Positions 39,614 to 47,018 of a DNA stretch of 53,857 nt are shown in pieces. The notes under the pieces were generated by a model. That model was not told where the DNA came from. It searched no databases and saw only the letters and a list, made by a program, of their open reading frames with translations. Numbering within the stretch: the stretch's first letter is position 1; each line of letters starts with the position of its first letter. Position numbers and translations under genes: made by a program. The stretch spans positions 1 to 53,857 of the forward strand of contig JACVCO010000022.1 in the NCBI GenBank assembly GCA_016741995.1, in the 5' to 3' direction. Origin of the DNA: Hydrogenophaga sp. (GTDB taxonomy: Bacteria > Pseudomonadota > Gammaproteobacteria > Burkholderiales > Burkholderiaceae_C).

Positions 39614-39646
39614 TGTACCACGGATTGTTCCACCGAGCTGTGCCAC
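39614..39646 (+). repeat. Right triplet of TGTNCCAC octamers
   Basis: TGTACCAC (39614-39621), TGTTCCAC (39626-39633) and TGTGCCAC (39639-39646), repeating every 12-13 bases in the same orientation as the left pair, about 70 bases before attR. They match the left pair in sequence and period. The rest of 39578-39718 holds no gene. Confidence 0.62.
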
Positions 39647-39718
39647 ACTTCTTGATGCGGTCCCCGTGATGCTCTTGTACTTCAAGGACTTGCGTGAGGC
39701 GGCGAGTGGGGGTGTGGT

Positions 39719-39742
39719 TCCCCGCCAGCCGCGCCACCCCTC
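39719..39742 (+). repeat. attR: right copy of the 24-bp direct repeat
   Basis: Identical to 33132-33155. No further tRNA sequence precedes it, so this is the displaced target end and not a second tRNA gene. Host sequence resumes after it. Confidence 0.92.
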
Positions 39743-39807
39743 ACTTCTCGCTGAGAGCAACGGTGCTTTCAAGGCCGCAGTGGGTCAACAGCCCTCGACA
39801 GCGGCCT

Positions 39808-40596
39808 TCAGCCAGTCACCTCATCAAGCCCGCGCTCTGCGCGGATCCCCAGAGGCACCACACACAGCCTCACCCCGTCGAGGCTGAGTACCAGGCCCAG
39901 TTGCCCACCCAGCTGCATGAGGTGGCAGGCCGTCGTTGGGAGCGCAGACGCCTTGCATTGCGCAGGCATCGCGGTCGCAAACAGGGTGGACGCCCGGATC
40001 GGCGGCTCGCGCAGCATGCCCCACAGGATGCTCGGATCGCGCATTTGCAGTGCATGCACGTAGGCACGGAAAACGTGTTCGTGGCCCACGTCCGTTTCAG
40101 CGTCCGCATGGCGACTCTGCCGCAGCCGCTGCAGTGCGCGCCGCAGTTGCTGCCGGTTCGCAGCCTCCGAGCGGCCGGCGGCCCGGGCGATCTCCGCGTG
40201 CTCTGCCTCGAACACCTCGTGCAGCAGCAAGGCTGCACCCTCGATGGGCGGTAGTCGGGCGACGAGTCGTTGCAAGACCGTGGCGACTTCCTGTGCCAGC
40301 GCGGCATCGGCTTCGGCGGATGGGACATCCCGCGCGTGCGTCTCATCGCGCTGCACCTCGGCTGCCCATTGCGCCATCCACTGGCGCCGCCGCCAACGGT
40401 CGATGGCGAGGTGGCGCACCACGGTGAGCAGCCAGGCTTGCGTGGTGTTGAGCGTCAAGCCATCCGTCTCGAGCGCGCGGAGGTAAGCGTCCTGCACGGC
40501 GTCCTCGGCGTCGGCCGGCCCGAGCAGGCGGGAAGCGGCGCGCAGCAGGCTGCGGCGGTCGGCGTCGAGGAGGGCCGGCAGTTGGTCCTTTTGCAT
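39808..40596 (-). CDS. ECF-type sigma-70 factor with a C-terminal extension
   Basis: 262 residues. Region 2 is at about 10-75 (ASRLLGPADAEDAVQDAYLR, then TTQAWLLTVVRHLAIDRWRR) and region 4 at about 105-160 (LPPIEGAALLLHEVFEAEHA, then RAAGRSEAANRQQLRRAL). About 100 extra residues follow with no known domain. No anti-sigma gene is next to it. Sigma factors with C-terminal extensions often regulate themselves. The gene ends 66 bases from attR, but it belongs to the host side. Confidence 0.87.
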   Translation of the reverse strand: MQKDQLPALLDADRRSLLRAASRLLGPADAEDAVQDAYLRALETDGLTLNTTQAWLLTVVRHLAIDRWRRRQWMAQWAAEVQRDETHARDVPSAEADAALAQEVATVLQRLVARLPPIEGAALLLHEVFEAEHAEIARAAGRSEAANRQQLRRALQRLRQSRHADAETDVGHEHVFRAYVHALQMRDPSILWGMLREPPIRASTLFATAMPAQCKASALPTTACHLMQLGGQLGLVLSLDGVRLCVVPLGIRAERGLDEVTG

Positions 40597-40697
40597 CGGG
40601 GCATGGTGCCACAGCGCTCACTCGGGTCGCCAGACTGGTGGTGTCACGCGAAGGCCATCTCGTTCGTCATGGCAGTTCAACCACCTTTCCTCTCCTC

Positions 40698-41294
40698 ATG
40701 AACTCCCCCGATCCCGCTGCCCCGACGCCCGCACCCGAACCGCGCACCAGCTACCTGGAAGAAAAGGCCTTCAAGGCGCGCACCCTGTTGATCTTCGGCA
40801 CCGTCACCGACGCGCTGGCCGCTGATGTCACCCGACGACTGATCGCGCTGGACGCGGACAGCGCTGCGCCGATCGACATTCTGGTGAGCTCGCCCGGCGG
40901 CCACCTCGAGTCCGGAGACGCCATCCACGACATCGTGCGCTTCATCTCGGCGCCGGTGAACATGATCGGCACCGGCTGGGTGGGCAGCGCGGCCACGCAC
41001 CTGTACCTGGCGGCGCCGCTGGAGCGGCGCGTCTGCCTGCCCAACACGCGCTTCCTGATTCACCAGCCCAGCGGCGGCGCGGGCGGCCCGGCCAGCGACA
41101 TCGCGATCCAGGCGCGCGAGATCGTGAAAGCCCGCGAGCGCATCGCTCGCACCATTGCGCGCCAGACCGGCAAGCCCTTCGAGCAGGTGCTGACAGACAT
41201 CGAGCGCGACCGCTGGATGTCGGCCGAGGAAGCGGTGGACTATGGCCTGGTCTCCAGGATCGTCGAGCGCAAGACCGAGCTCGGCCACCCCTGA
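40698..41294 (+). CDS. ClpP-family protease subunit (paralogue)
   Basis: 198 residues from the ATG at 40698. Aligned without gaps to ClpP, the triad is S97 (in GTGWVGSAATHL), H122 (in RFLIHQPSGG) and D171 (in ERDRWMSAEEAVDYG), so it should be active. LVSSPGGHLESGDAI supplies the oxyanion loop. No clpX or clpA is near, which suggests a second ClpP in the genome that uses a shared ATPase. The ATG has no ribosome-binding sequence, so initiation may be weak or leaderless. Confidence 0.87.
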   Translation: MNSPDPAAPTPAPEPRTSYLEEKAFKARTLLIFGTVTDALAADVTRRLIALDADSAAPIDILVSSPGGHLESGDAIHDIVRFISAPVNMIGTGWVGSAATHLYLAAPLERRVCLPNTRFLIHQPSGGAGGPASDIAIQAREIVKARERIARTIARQTGKPFEQVLTDIERDRWMSAEEAVDYGLVSRIVERKTELGHP

Positions 41295-41526
41295 CGGCTT
41301 GCCCGGGCGTTGCTTCGCGCTGCAAAAGTACCTCCGGAGTAGTTGAGCCAGGCCAGGCGCTCTGGCTCAATGCGGCGCTGCTTGAGCGACCGGCGGCGCT
41401 CTGGTCGACAAAGCGCATGTCGATTTCGATGGACGTCGCTCGTCGTATCAGTGACAGGACGATGGGCCGGGCATCGAAGCTTCGAACGCGTTCTTTCGCC
41501 ATCAACCCCCAACCGGGAGCCACTCC

Positions 41527-41934
41527 ATGAAGGTCATTGTTCAAACACTCGTCAAGGCACCGCTCGCCGCGGTCTGGAGCGCTTACACCACGCCGAGCGA
41601 CATCAAGCAGTGGAACGCCGCGTCCGATGACTGGCATACCACGCAGTCCACTGTCGACTTGCGCGTGGGCGGCGAATTCACGTCGAGCATGGAGGCCAAA
41701 GACGGCAGCTTCGGTTTCGACTTTGCCGGCACCTACACCCGGATCGTTCCCCGCGAGCTGATCGAGTTCACTTTCGGCGAGCGCACGGCCTCGGTCGACT
41801 TCGTTTCCGGCGCAGAGGGCGTGACGGTTCGCGTGGCGTTCGACCCCGAAACGGAGAACCCGGTCGAGGAGCAGCGTCAGGGGTGGCAGGCCATCCTGGA
41901 GAGCTTTGCCAGATATGTGGAAGCAAACCGCTGA
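41527..41934 (+). CDS. SRPBCC/AHSA1-family protein
   Basis: 135 residues with KAPLAAVWSAYTTPSDIKQWN at the start and the C-terminal EEQRQGWQAILESFARYVEA, both characteristic of the activator-of-Hsp90-like (AHSA1) branch of the START superfamily. Such proteins bind small hydrophobic ligands in a helix-grip fold; no ligand can be proposed. CCGGGAG precedes the ATG. The next gene starts ten bases after the stop, indicating an operon. The 232 bases before it hold no gene. Confidence 0.88.
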   Translation: MKVIVQTLVKAPLAAVWSAYTTPSDIKQWNAASDDWHTTQSTVDLRVGGEFTSSMEAKDGSFGFDFAGTYTRIVPRELIEFTFGERTASVDFVSGAEGVTVRVAFDPETENPVEEQRQGWQAILESFARYVEANR

Positions 41935-41944
41935 ACCGGGGGCG

Positions 41945-42874
41945 ATGATGATTCGAAACACCCTGCTCGCGACGCTGCTCTCCGCCATGGTGGCCGTCGC
42001 TTCATTCCCGCTCAGCGTGCAGGCCCGGGACGGCACGCGCGCAACGGCCCCCGACGCACAGCCGGCGCCTCAGGTAACCAAGAGGGGATATGTGGCCGTC
42101 AACGGCGTCAACTACCACTACCAGATACGCGGCAAGGGAAAGCCGGTGTTGCTGCTTCACGGGGGCCTGCTGCACACCGAGCTGTTCGGCCCGACGCTGG
42201 CCATGCTGGCCAGGAACCATCAGGTGATCGGTGTCGATCTCCAGGGGCATGGGCGCACGGCGCTGGGCGAGCGCGCGATCGACCCGGTCGACATGGGCGA
42301 CGACATGGCCACCATCGTGAAGCAGTTGGGCCACGAACAGGTCGACGTTGTGGGCTACTCCTTCGGTGGTGCCGTTGCCCTGCGCGTTGCAGCGCAGCAC
42401 CCGCAGCGTGTGCGGCGGCTCGTGCTGATCTCGGCTGGCTACGCGCAGAACGGCTTTTATCCCGAGATGCTGGCCATGCAGGCGCAAGTCGATGCCACGA
42501 TGGCCGACGCGATGAAGGACTCGCCGATGTACACGTCCTACGCGGCCATCGCCCCGCGTCCGCAGGACTTCCCGCGGTTGCTCGATCAGATGGGGGCCTA
42601 CATGCGCAAGGCCTACGACTGGTCGGAGGACGTGAAGAAGCTTGCGATGCCGGTGATGCTGATCTACGGCGACAGCGACATGTTTCGCCCCGAGCACGAA
42701 GTGGCGTTCTATCAGTTGCTCGGCGGTGGCCTGAAGGATGCTGGCTGGGCCCGCGAGCACATGTCGCGGAACCGGTTGGCGATCCTGCCCGACCTGACGC
42801 ATTACGAGGCCGGCGCGTCGCCGAGGGTGGCTGCCACGGTGTTGACCTTTCTCCGCGGCAAGGACGCCCGCTGA
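41945..42874 (+). CDS. Exported alpha/beta hydrolase
   Basis: 309 residues. Residues 1-27 form a signal peptide ending in SVQA, so the enzyme acts in the periplasm or outside. The core has LLLHGGLLHTELF (oxyanion region), nucleophile S139 in VVGYSFGGAVAL, the acid in LIYGDSDMF and the histidine in LPDLTHYE. The type is close to general esterases/haloperoxidase-like hydrolases. GGGGGCG precedes the start. The cluster with AHSA1, VOC and drug-export genes suggests detoxification of a small molecule. Confidence 0.87.
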   Translation: MMIRNTLLATLLSAMVAVASFPLSVQARDGTRATAPDAQPAPQVTKRGYVAVNGVNYHYQIRGKGKPVLLLHGGLLHTELFGPTLAMLARNHQVIGVDLQGHGRTALGERAIDPVDMGDDMATIVKQLGHEQVDVVGYSFGGAVALRVAAQHPQRVRRLVLISAGYAQNGFYPEMLAMQAQVDATMADAMKDSPMYTSYAAIAPRPQDFPRLLDQMGAYMRKAYDWSEDVKKLAMPVMLIYGDSDMFRPEHEVAFYQLLGGGLKDAGWAREHMSRNRLAILPDLTHYEAGASPRVAATVLTFLRGKDAR

Positions 42875-42981
42875 CCTCCGAGGTCGTTGTCGCGCCCATT
42901 CCCCGCCGAAAAAATGCCGGCCATGTCGATCGTCTGCCGCGTCGATCGTCGTATCCCCAACCAACGATCCAGGATTGACCC

Positions 42982-43395
42982 ATGACCTTCAGCGACCGTT
43001 ATCCCATCATCGTCACGCCGCACAAGGACGCCTGCCGCGATTTCTGGGTGCGCCATCTCGGCTTCGAGGTCGGGTTTGATGCCAGCTGGTTTGTCTGGCT
43101 GCAAGGCCCCGAAGGGAGTGCATCGATCGCCTTCATGACGCCGGACCATCCGTCGGCCCCGCCCGGCCCACAAGCCTTCTCGGGCCAGGGCATCTGCTTC
43201 GAGCTGCAGGTGGATGACGCGGACGCAGCGCTCGCCGCGTTTGTCGCCACCGGTGGCAAGGTGGGCTACGCCCTGGCGGACGAACCCTTCGGCCAGCGCC
43301 GCTTCGGCTTCGCCGACCCAAGCGGCTTGTGGGTGGACATCGTGCAGCAGACCGATCCCGCCGCCGGTTACTGGGACCGCTACATGCAGGCCTGA
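42982..43395 (+). CDS. VOC-family (glyoxalase/bleomycin-resistance-like) protein
   Basis: 137 residues. YPIIVTPHKDACRDFWVRHLGFEV begins the first beta-alpha-beta-beta-beta module (metal histidine not obvious), and FGQRRFGFADPSGLWVDIVQQ ends the second with D-P-x-G-x-W. VOC proteins bind or convert small toxic molecules; the substrate is unknown. A start region CAGGATTGACCC lies before the ATG. Three bases separate its stop from the exporter start, so the two are coupled. Confidence 0.87.
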   Translation: MTFSDRYPIIVTPHKDACRDFWVRHLGFEVGFDASWFVWLQGPEGSASIAFMTPDHPSAPPGPQAFSGQGICFELQVDDADAALAAFVATGGKVGYALADEPFGQRRFGFADPSGLWVDIVQQTDPAAGYWDRYMQA

Positions 43396-43397
43396 TC

Positions 43398-44978
43398 GTG
43401 AAGGAACTGTCTCCTCCAGCTTCCTCGCTCGCTGCGCCGCAGGCGCCCGCCCGTGCCGGGCGCCGTGAGTGGATCGGTCTGGCGGTGCTCGCACTGCCTT
43501 GCCTGGTCTATGCGATGGACATGACGGTGCTCAATCTCGCCGTACCGGCGCTCAGCGCCGAGCTGCAACCCAGCGCCTCGCAACTGCTCTGGATCATCGA
43601 TATCTACGGCTTCTTCGTCGCCGGCCTGCTGATCACGATGGGCACGCTGGGCGATCGCCATGGTCGGCGCCGCATGCTGATGATCGGTGCGGCGGCCTTC
43701 GGTGCCGCCTCCATTGCCGCGGCGTTCGCCACCAGCGCAGAAATGCTGATCGTGATGCGCGCGCTGCTTGGCGTGGCCGGAGCGACGCTTGCGCCTTCGA
43801 CGATGAGCCTGATCCGCAACATGTTCCGGGACGAGCAGGAGCGGCAGTTCGCGATCGGTGTCTGGATCGCGAGCTTCTCCGTTGGTGCGGCCATCGGTCC
43901 CCTGGTGGGGGGCGGAATGCTCGAGTTCTTCTGGTGGGGCTCGGTGTTTCTGCTCGCCGTGCCGGTCATGGCCTTGCTCTTGCTGCTCGGCCCACGCCTG
44001 CTGCCCGAGTACAGGGACGAGCATGCGGGAGCGATCGATTTCCCGAGTGTGGTGCTCTCCCTGGCCGCCGTACTGGCCGTGATCTACGGGCTCAAGCATT
44101 TCGCGGAATCGGGCCTCGCATGGATGCCGGCCCTGGTGCTCGCTGCGGGGGTGCTGCTTGGGGCCGCTTTTGTGCGGCGTCAGCAACGGCTGCCTTACCC
44201 CTTGCTGGACCTGACGCTGTTTCGCCAGCGCCGCTTCAGCGGTGCGATCGCGGCCTATGGGCTGTCTTGCCTGGCGATGTTTGGTGTTTACATCTTCATC
44301 ACGCAGTACCTGCAGCTGGTGGCTGGGCTGTCGCCCCTGCGCGCCGGCCTGGCCACCGCGCCGTCGGCGCTGGCCTTTGTTGCAGGGTCGTTGTGGGCAC
44401 CGCGGCTGGCGCGGCAGATGGCCCCGGCTTCGGTGCTGGTCTCGGGCCTGTTGACGGCGGCATTCGGCCTGGGTCTCATCGCGCTCGCCGGCGATGGGCG
44501 TTCGGGGCTGGTGCTCGTGGTTGTCGGCGCCGTGGTGATGAGCCTGGGCATGGCCCCGGTGTTCACGATCGGCAACGAGATGATCATCACCGCTGCGCCG
44601 CCCGAGCGCGCAGGTGCAGCCTCCGCTGTCTCGGAAACGGCATCGGAATTCAACGGTGCGCTTGGCATTGCGGTGTTCGGCAGCCTGGGTGTCTGGATCT
44701 ACCGCACGGTGCTGGCCGATGCCATGCCCGCCGGCGTGCCCGCCGACGTGGTGGCCGAGGCGCTGGCCAGTCTGGGCGGGGCCGGCGCCGTGGCAGCGGC
44801 ACTGCCTGGCCCCTTGGGCGATGCGGTGCTGGCCGCGGCCCGTCTGGCCTTCGTGGACGCACTGCAGACGACCGCCGCCAGCGGCGCGGTGATCGTGCTC
44901 ATCGCTGCGGCGGTGACGGCCGCGATTCTTCGCGGCGGTGGCTCGGCGCCGTCGCCATCCGTCGATCGATCGTTGTGA
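43398..44978 (+). CDS. MFS drug exporter, 14-helix (DHA2) type
   Basis: 526 residues from a GTG at 43398, just after the VOC stop. There are fourteen hydrophobic segments. Motif A is GTLGDRHGRRRMLM after helix 2, and the motif C glycines are in FSVGAAIGPLVGGGML in helix 5, which marks antiporters. The DHA2 start YAMDMTVLNLAVPALSAELQ is clear. Homologues pump out antiseptics, dyes and antibiotics using protons. Coupling to a VOC protein fits a resistance unit. Confidence 0.9.
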   Translation: MKELSPPASSLAAPQAPARAGRREWIGLAVLALPCLVYAMDMTVLNLAVPALSAELQPSASQLLWIIDIYGFFVAGLLITMGTLGDRHGRRRMLMIGAAAFGAASIAAAFATSAEMLIVMRALLGVAGATLAPSTMSLIRNMFRDEQERQFAIGVWIASFSVGAAIGPLVGGGMLEFFWWGSVFLLAVPVMALLLLLGPRLLPEYRDEHAGAIDFPSVVLSLAAVLAVIYGLKHFAESGLAWMPALVLAAGVLLGAAFVRRQQRLPYPLLDLTLFRQRRFSGAIAAYGLSCLAMFGVYIFITQYLQLVAGLSPLRAGLATAPSALAFVAGSLWAPRLARQMAPASVLVSGLLTAAFGLGLIALAGDGRSGLVLVVVGAVVMSLGMAPVFTIGNEMIITAAPPERAGAASAVSETASEFNGALGIAVFGSLGVWIYRTVLADAMPAGVPADVVAEALASLGGAGAVAAALPGPLGDAVLAAARLAFVDALQTTAASGAVIVLIAAAVTAAILRGGGSAPSPSVDRSL

Positions 44979-45077
44979 TGCGATGCCAGGCCGGCAGATT
45001 GCCCGGCGGCAAGTCACGTCGCGAAGACCGGCTCGAGCCCTTCCCGCGCCCATGCCAACCACCCCGGCGAGGCCGCT

Positions 45078-45884
45078 TCACGCCACTTCGGTGATCCGGG
45101 CCATCTCGGGTTCGTGCCGGCGCATCACGGCCGCGGTGGATTCTTCGGCGGGAAACCACAGCTCGCAACGCAGGCGGCCTCCGTTGGCGTCGTAGGGCAG
45201 GCCGACCATGGCCTGCACCACCGAGAAGGCCAGCGGGCCGTGAGGGGTGCTGAACGCCACCTCGAAGCCGGTGGCAGACGGGTCGCGCGGAAGCGACGGT
45301 GCAAAGCGGCCCCACCGGCTCACCAGCGCTTGCTCCAGCGCATCGATGCGTGGCGCGAGCGCGGGCCGCAGCAACTGCTCGGCACGCAACTGTCCAAGCA
45401 GTCCGGCTGCGATTGCCCGCGGTTCGTGCGCACGGGCCAGCCAACCACAAGGATGCGCCAACGTGGCCAGCATGTCGAGGCGATCCTCACCCGTCCACAG
45501 CTCGGGCATGACCAACCGGCACATCCAGCGCGCGGCCGGGTTCATCTGCACCGTCCACCAGTCCGCATCGAACACCAGTCCGGGGCCGGTCTGGTGCAGC
45601 TTGATCGTCCGAAGGAGGACGTCGTCTACGGCAGAGGAGGCCGCTGCATGGTCTGCCTCCAGGGGGGAGTAGCCCGCTTGCAGCAATGCCGCGTTGCGCA
45701 GCGGGCGCGGGCTGGCCACCTCATCGAGCCAGGCCAGCAGCAAGGCGCGGCTTGGTCGCGCGCGGCCCTGCTCGACAAAGCTCAGATGCCTTTGCGAGAT
45801 GCCCAGGCGCAAAGCCAGCTCCAGCTGGGGAAGGCCACACCCCTGACGAACGCTGCGCAGCAGTTTCGAGAGTTCTTCGTACAT
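45078..45884 (-). CDS. XRE-type regulator with an MmyB-like ligand domain
   Basis: 268 residues from the ATG at 45884. An in-frame GTG at 45923 lies only six bases after a TATACT box, too close for use. Residues about 15-55 are an HTH (LPQLELALRLGISQRHLSFVE). The rest matches the PAS-like MmyB domain: GLVFDADWWTVQMNPAARWM and HPCGWLARAHEPR. Such regulators often control oxidoreductase or exporter genes. A perfect TTGCAT-A-ATGCAA palindrome lies in its promoter. It converges with the exporter. Confidence 0.87.
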   Translation of the reverse strand: MYEELSKLLRSVRQGCGLPQLELALRLGISQRHLSFVEQGRARPSRALLLAWLDEVASPRPLRNAALLQAGYSPLEADHAAASSAVDDVLLRTIKLHQTGPGLVFDADWWTVQMNPAARWMCRLVMPELWTGEDRLDMLATLAHPCGWLARAHEPRAIAAGLLGQLRAEQLLRPALAPRIDALEQALVSRWGRFAPSLPRDPSATGFEVAFSTPHGPLAFSVVQAMVGLPYDANGGRLRCELWFPAEESTAAVMRRHEPEMARITEVA

Positions 45885-45933
45885 GAATCGACCATCGATC
45901 AACAACAGCTCGTGGCTGCTCACTGCAGTATAG

Positions 45934-45946
45934 TTGCATAATGCAA
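45934..45946. promoter_or_regulatory. Operator-like palindrome upstream of the XRE regulator
   Basis: TTGCAT-A-ATGCAA, a perfect 6+1+6 inverted repeat, next to a TATACT -10 box on the minus strand. A related TTGCAT...TGCAA repeat lies before the MarR gene, so MarR may bind both. Confidence 0.6.
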
Positions 45947-45973
45947 TTATTAGACATTGCGATCGATTGACGG

Positions 45974-46441
45974 TCAGGCCGAAGCCCAGCGTTCGGAGTG
46001 CTGCCAGATGCGTTTCATCAGTGCCCGCAGTGCCGTGCGCTCTGACGCGGTAAGCACCGACAGCAGTTCCTGCTCGGCGCGCGCGGTGACGGGGGCGACC
46101 TCGTCATACATCGCCTGCCCTGCGCGGGTGAGCGAGAGGATGATGCGGCGGCGGTCCGTGGGATCGATGTGCCGCTCAACAAACCCCAGTTCATCGAGTT
46201 GGGCGAGCGCGCGTGACAGGTTGACGCTGTTGATGGCGGCACGAGCACCGATCTCTTTGGCTGTGATGGGCTGCAACTCGCCCACATGCACCATCACGCG
46301 CCATCCGGTGGCGGAGAGGCCCCAGCGTTCCCGGCACAACTCGTGAACCTGACCGCCAACCCGGCTGCTGACGACGGCGCAGTGGTACAGCAGGCTGGAA
46401 TCGAGCCTGAGCGAGGCGGAGGGTTTGGGCATGATCGGCAT
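45974..46441 (-). CDS. MarR-family transcriptional regulator
   Basis: 155 residues from the ATG at 46441 (one at 46432 is also possible). The winged helix is visible: ITAKEIGARAAINSVNLSRAL (recognition helix) and GFVERHIDPTDRRRIILSLT (wing with the D-x-R-D/R-R motif). MarR proteins repress drug- or stress-related genes until a small phenolic ligand binds. No ribosome-binding site is obvious. The repeat at 46440-46474 overlaps its start, typical of autorepression. Confidence 0.88.
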   Translation of the reverse strand: MPIMPKPSASLRLDSSLLYHCAVVSSRVGGQVHELCRERWGLSATGWRVMVHVGELQPITAKEIGARAAINSVNLSRALAQLDELGFVERHIDPTDRRRIILSLTRAGQAMYDEVAPVTARAEQELLSVLTASERTALRALMKRIWQHSERWASA

Positions 46442-46474
46442 GAAGTGGTTGCATGAAACTGCTTCATTGTGCAA
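46440..46474. promoter_or_regulatory. Inverted repeats at the marR start (auto-operator candidate)
   Basis: TTGCATGAA (46449-46457) faces TTCATTGTGCAA (46463-46474), and ATGAAG (46440-46445) faces CTTCAT (46462-46467). The TTGCAT/TGCAA element is shared with the palindrome at 45934-45946. Confidence 0.5.
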
Positions 46475-46558
46475 TCAACTGACCGACAGCCCATGGCGGC
46501 CACGGGCAAGCGTCTGCCCGTGGCGTTGTGGCGGCGCGTTCGGCCGCCCGTCAACGGG

Positions 46559-46987
46559 TCAAGTGGCGCGGGGGAGCAGCGAAGCTGTCGCCTGTGCCAG
46601 GCCACGCCACTCGAGAAATGCCATGGCAAGCACGAAGACGGCTTGCCCAACCACGAGCACCTGCCCGATCAGATTGAGGCTGGGCACCATGAAAAGTACG
46701 CCGGCGCTTGCCGCTACCCAGGCCAGGTTGCCGAAGACGATCAGCCAGACGAGTCCGGTCAAGAGCGGTGAACGCCGACCGGCCACAAACATCAACAGGG
46801 CGCAGGGCAGCAACAGCACCCCGGCGACCACGGGAAGCCGAGGGGGCAGGCCCGTGAAAGTGGCGACCGGCGCAGCCCATGCCAGGAGGGCGACGCCCAT
46901 GGCGAGGCAAGTCAAGGCGTCGAGCAGCAGAACAGCCTGCAAGCCGGGACGCGGGGGACGCTGGGTGGGTAGGGGCGAGGCAGACAT
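46559..46987 (-). CDS. Small four-helix membrane protein of unknown function
   Basis: 142 residues from the ATG at 46987, with AAGGAG nine bases upstream. Four hydrophobic segments are visible, at about 16-36, 45-65, 72-92 and 98-120 (for example LQAVLLLDALTCLAMGVALL and LTGLVWLIVFGNLAWVAAS). The layout resembles small DoxX-like or other uncharacterised inner-membrane proteins, but I cannot name the family. It starts 31 bases after the alpha/beta hydrolase gene on the same strand and is probably co-transcribed with it. Confidence 0.72.
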   Translation of the reverse strand: MSASPLPTQRPPRPGLQAVLLLDALTCLAMGVALLAWAAPVATFTGLPPRLPVVAGVLLLPCALLMFVAGRRSPLLTGLVWLIVFGNLAWVAASAGVLFMVPSLNLIGQVLVVGQAVFVLAMAFLEWRGLAQATASLLPRAT

Positions 46988-47018
46988 GGTGGGCTCCTTG
47001 GGACGAGGGGTGTGCCTG

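Larger units (their letters stand above)
33132..39742 (+). mobile_element. Integrative element in tRNA-Arg(CCG), about 6.6 kb
   Basis: The element lies between two copies of a perfect 24-bp repeat, the left one inside the tRNA 3' end. It begins with a tyrosine integrase reading away from the tRNA, the typical layout of tRNA-borne islands. Other contents are three small minus-strand genes, a serine recombinase, a zinc-finger/ParB-like pair and a nuclease-like protein. No relaxase, replication protein, capsid or terminase gene is recognisable. Net length counting one repeat is 6587 bp. It could be a phage-satellite-like or defence island, or a decayed larger element. Confidence 0.87.

Noticed and set aside
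39719..39742. A second tRNA-Arg gene at the right end of the element.
   Set aside because: Only the 3' end sequence is present; there is no D arm, anticodon arm or acceptor 5' strand before it.
33132..39742. Element as a complete prophage or conjugative element.
   Set aside because: No terminase, portal, capsid, relaxase or type IV secretion gene can be recognised in any frame.
40698..41294. Apparent loss of the ClpP catalytic serine, with Thr at the GSAATHL position.
   Set aside because: An alignment without gaps from the GTGW motif to CLPN puts Ser97 on the catalytic serine, with His122 and Asp171 at their normal places; the triad is complete.
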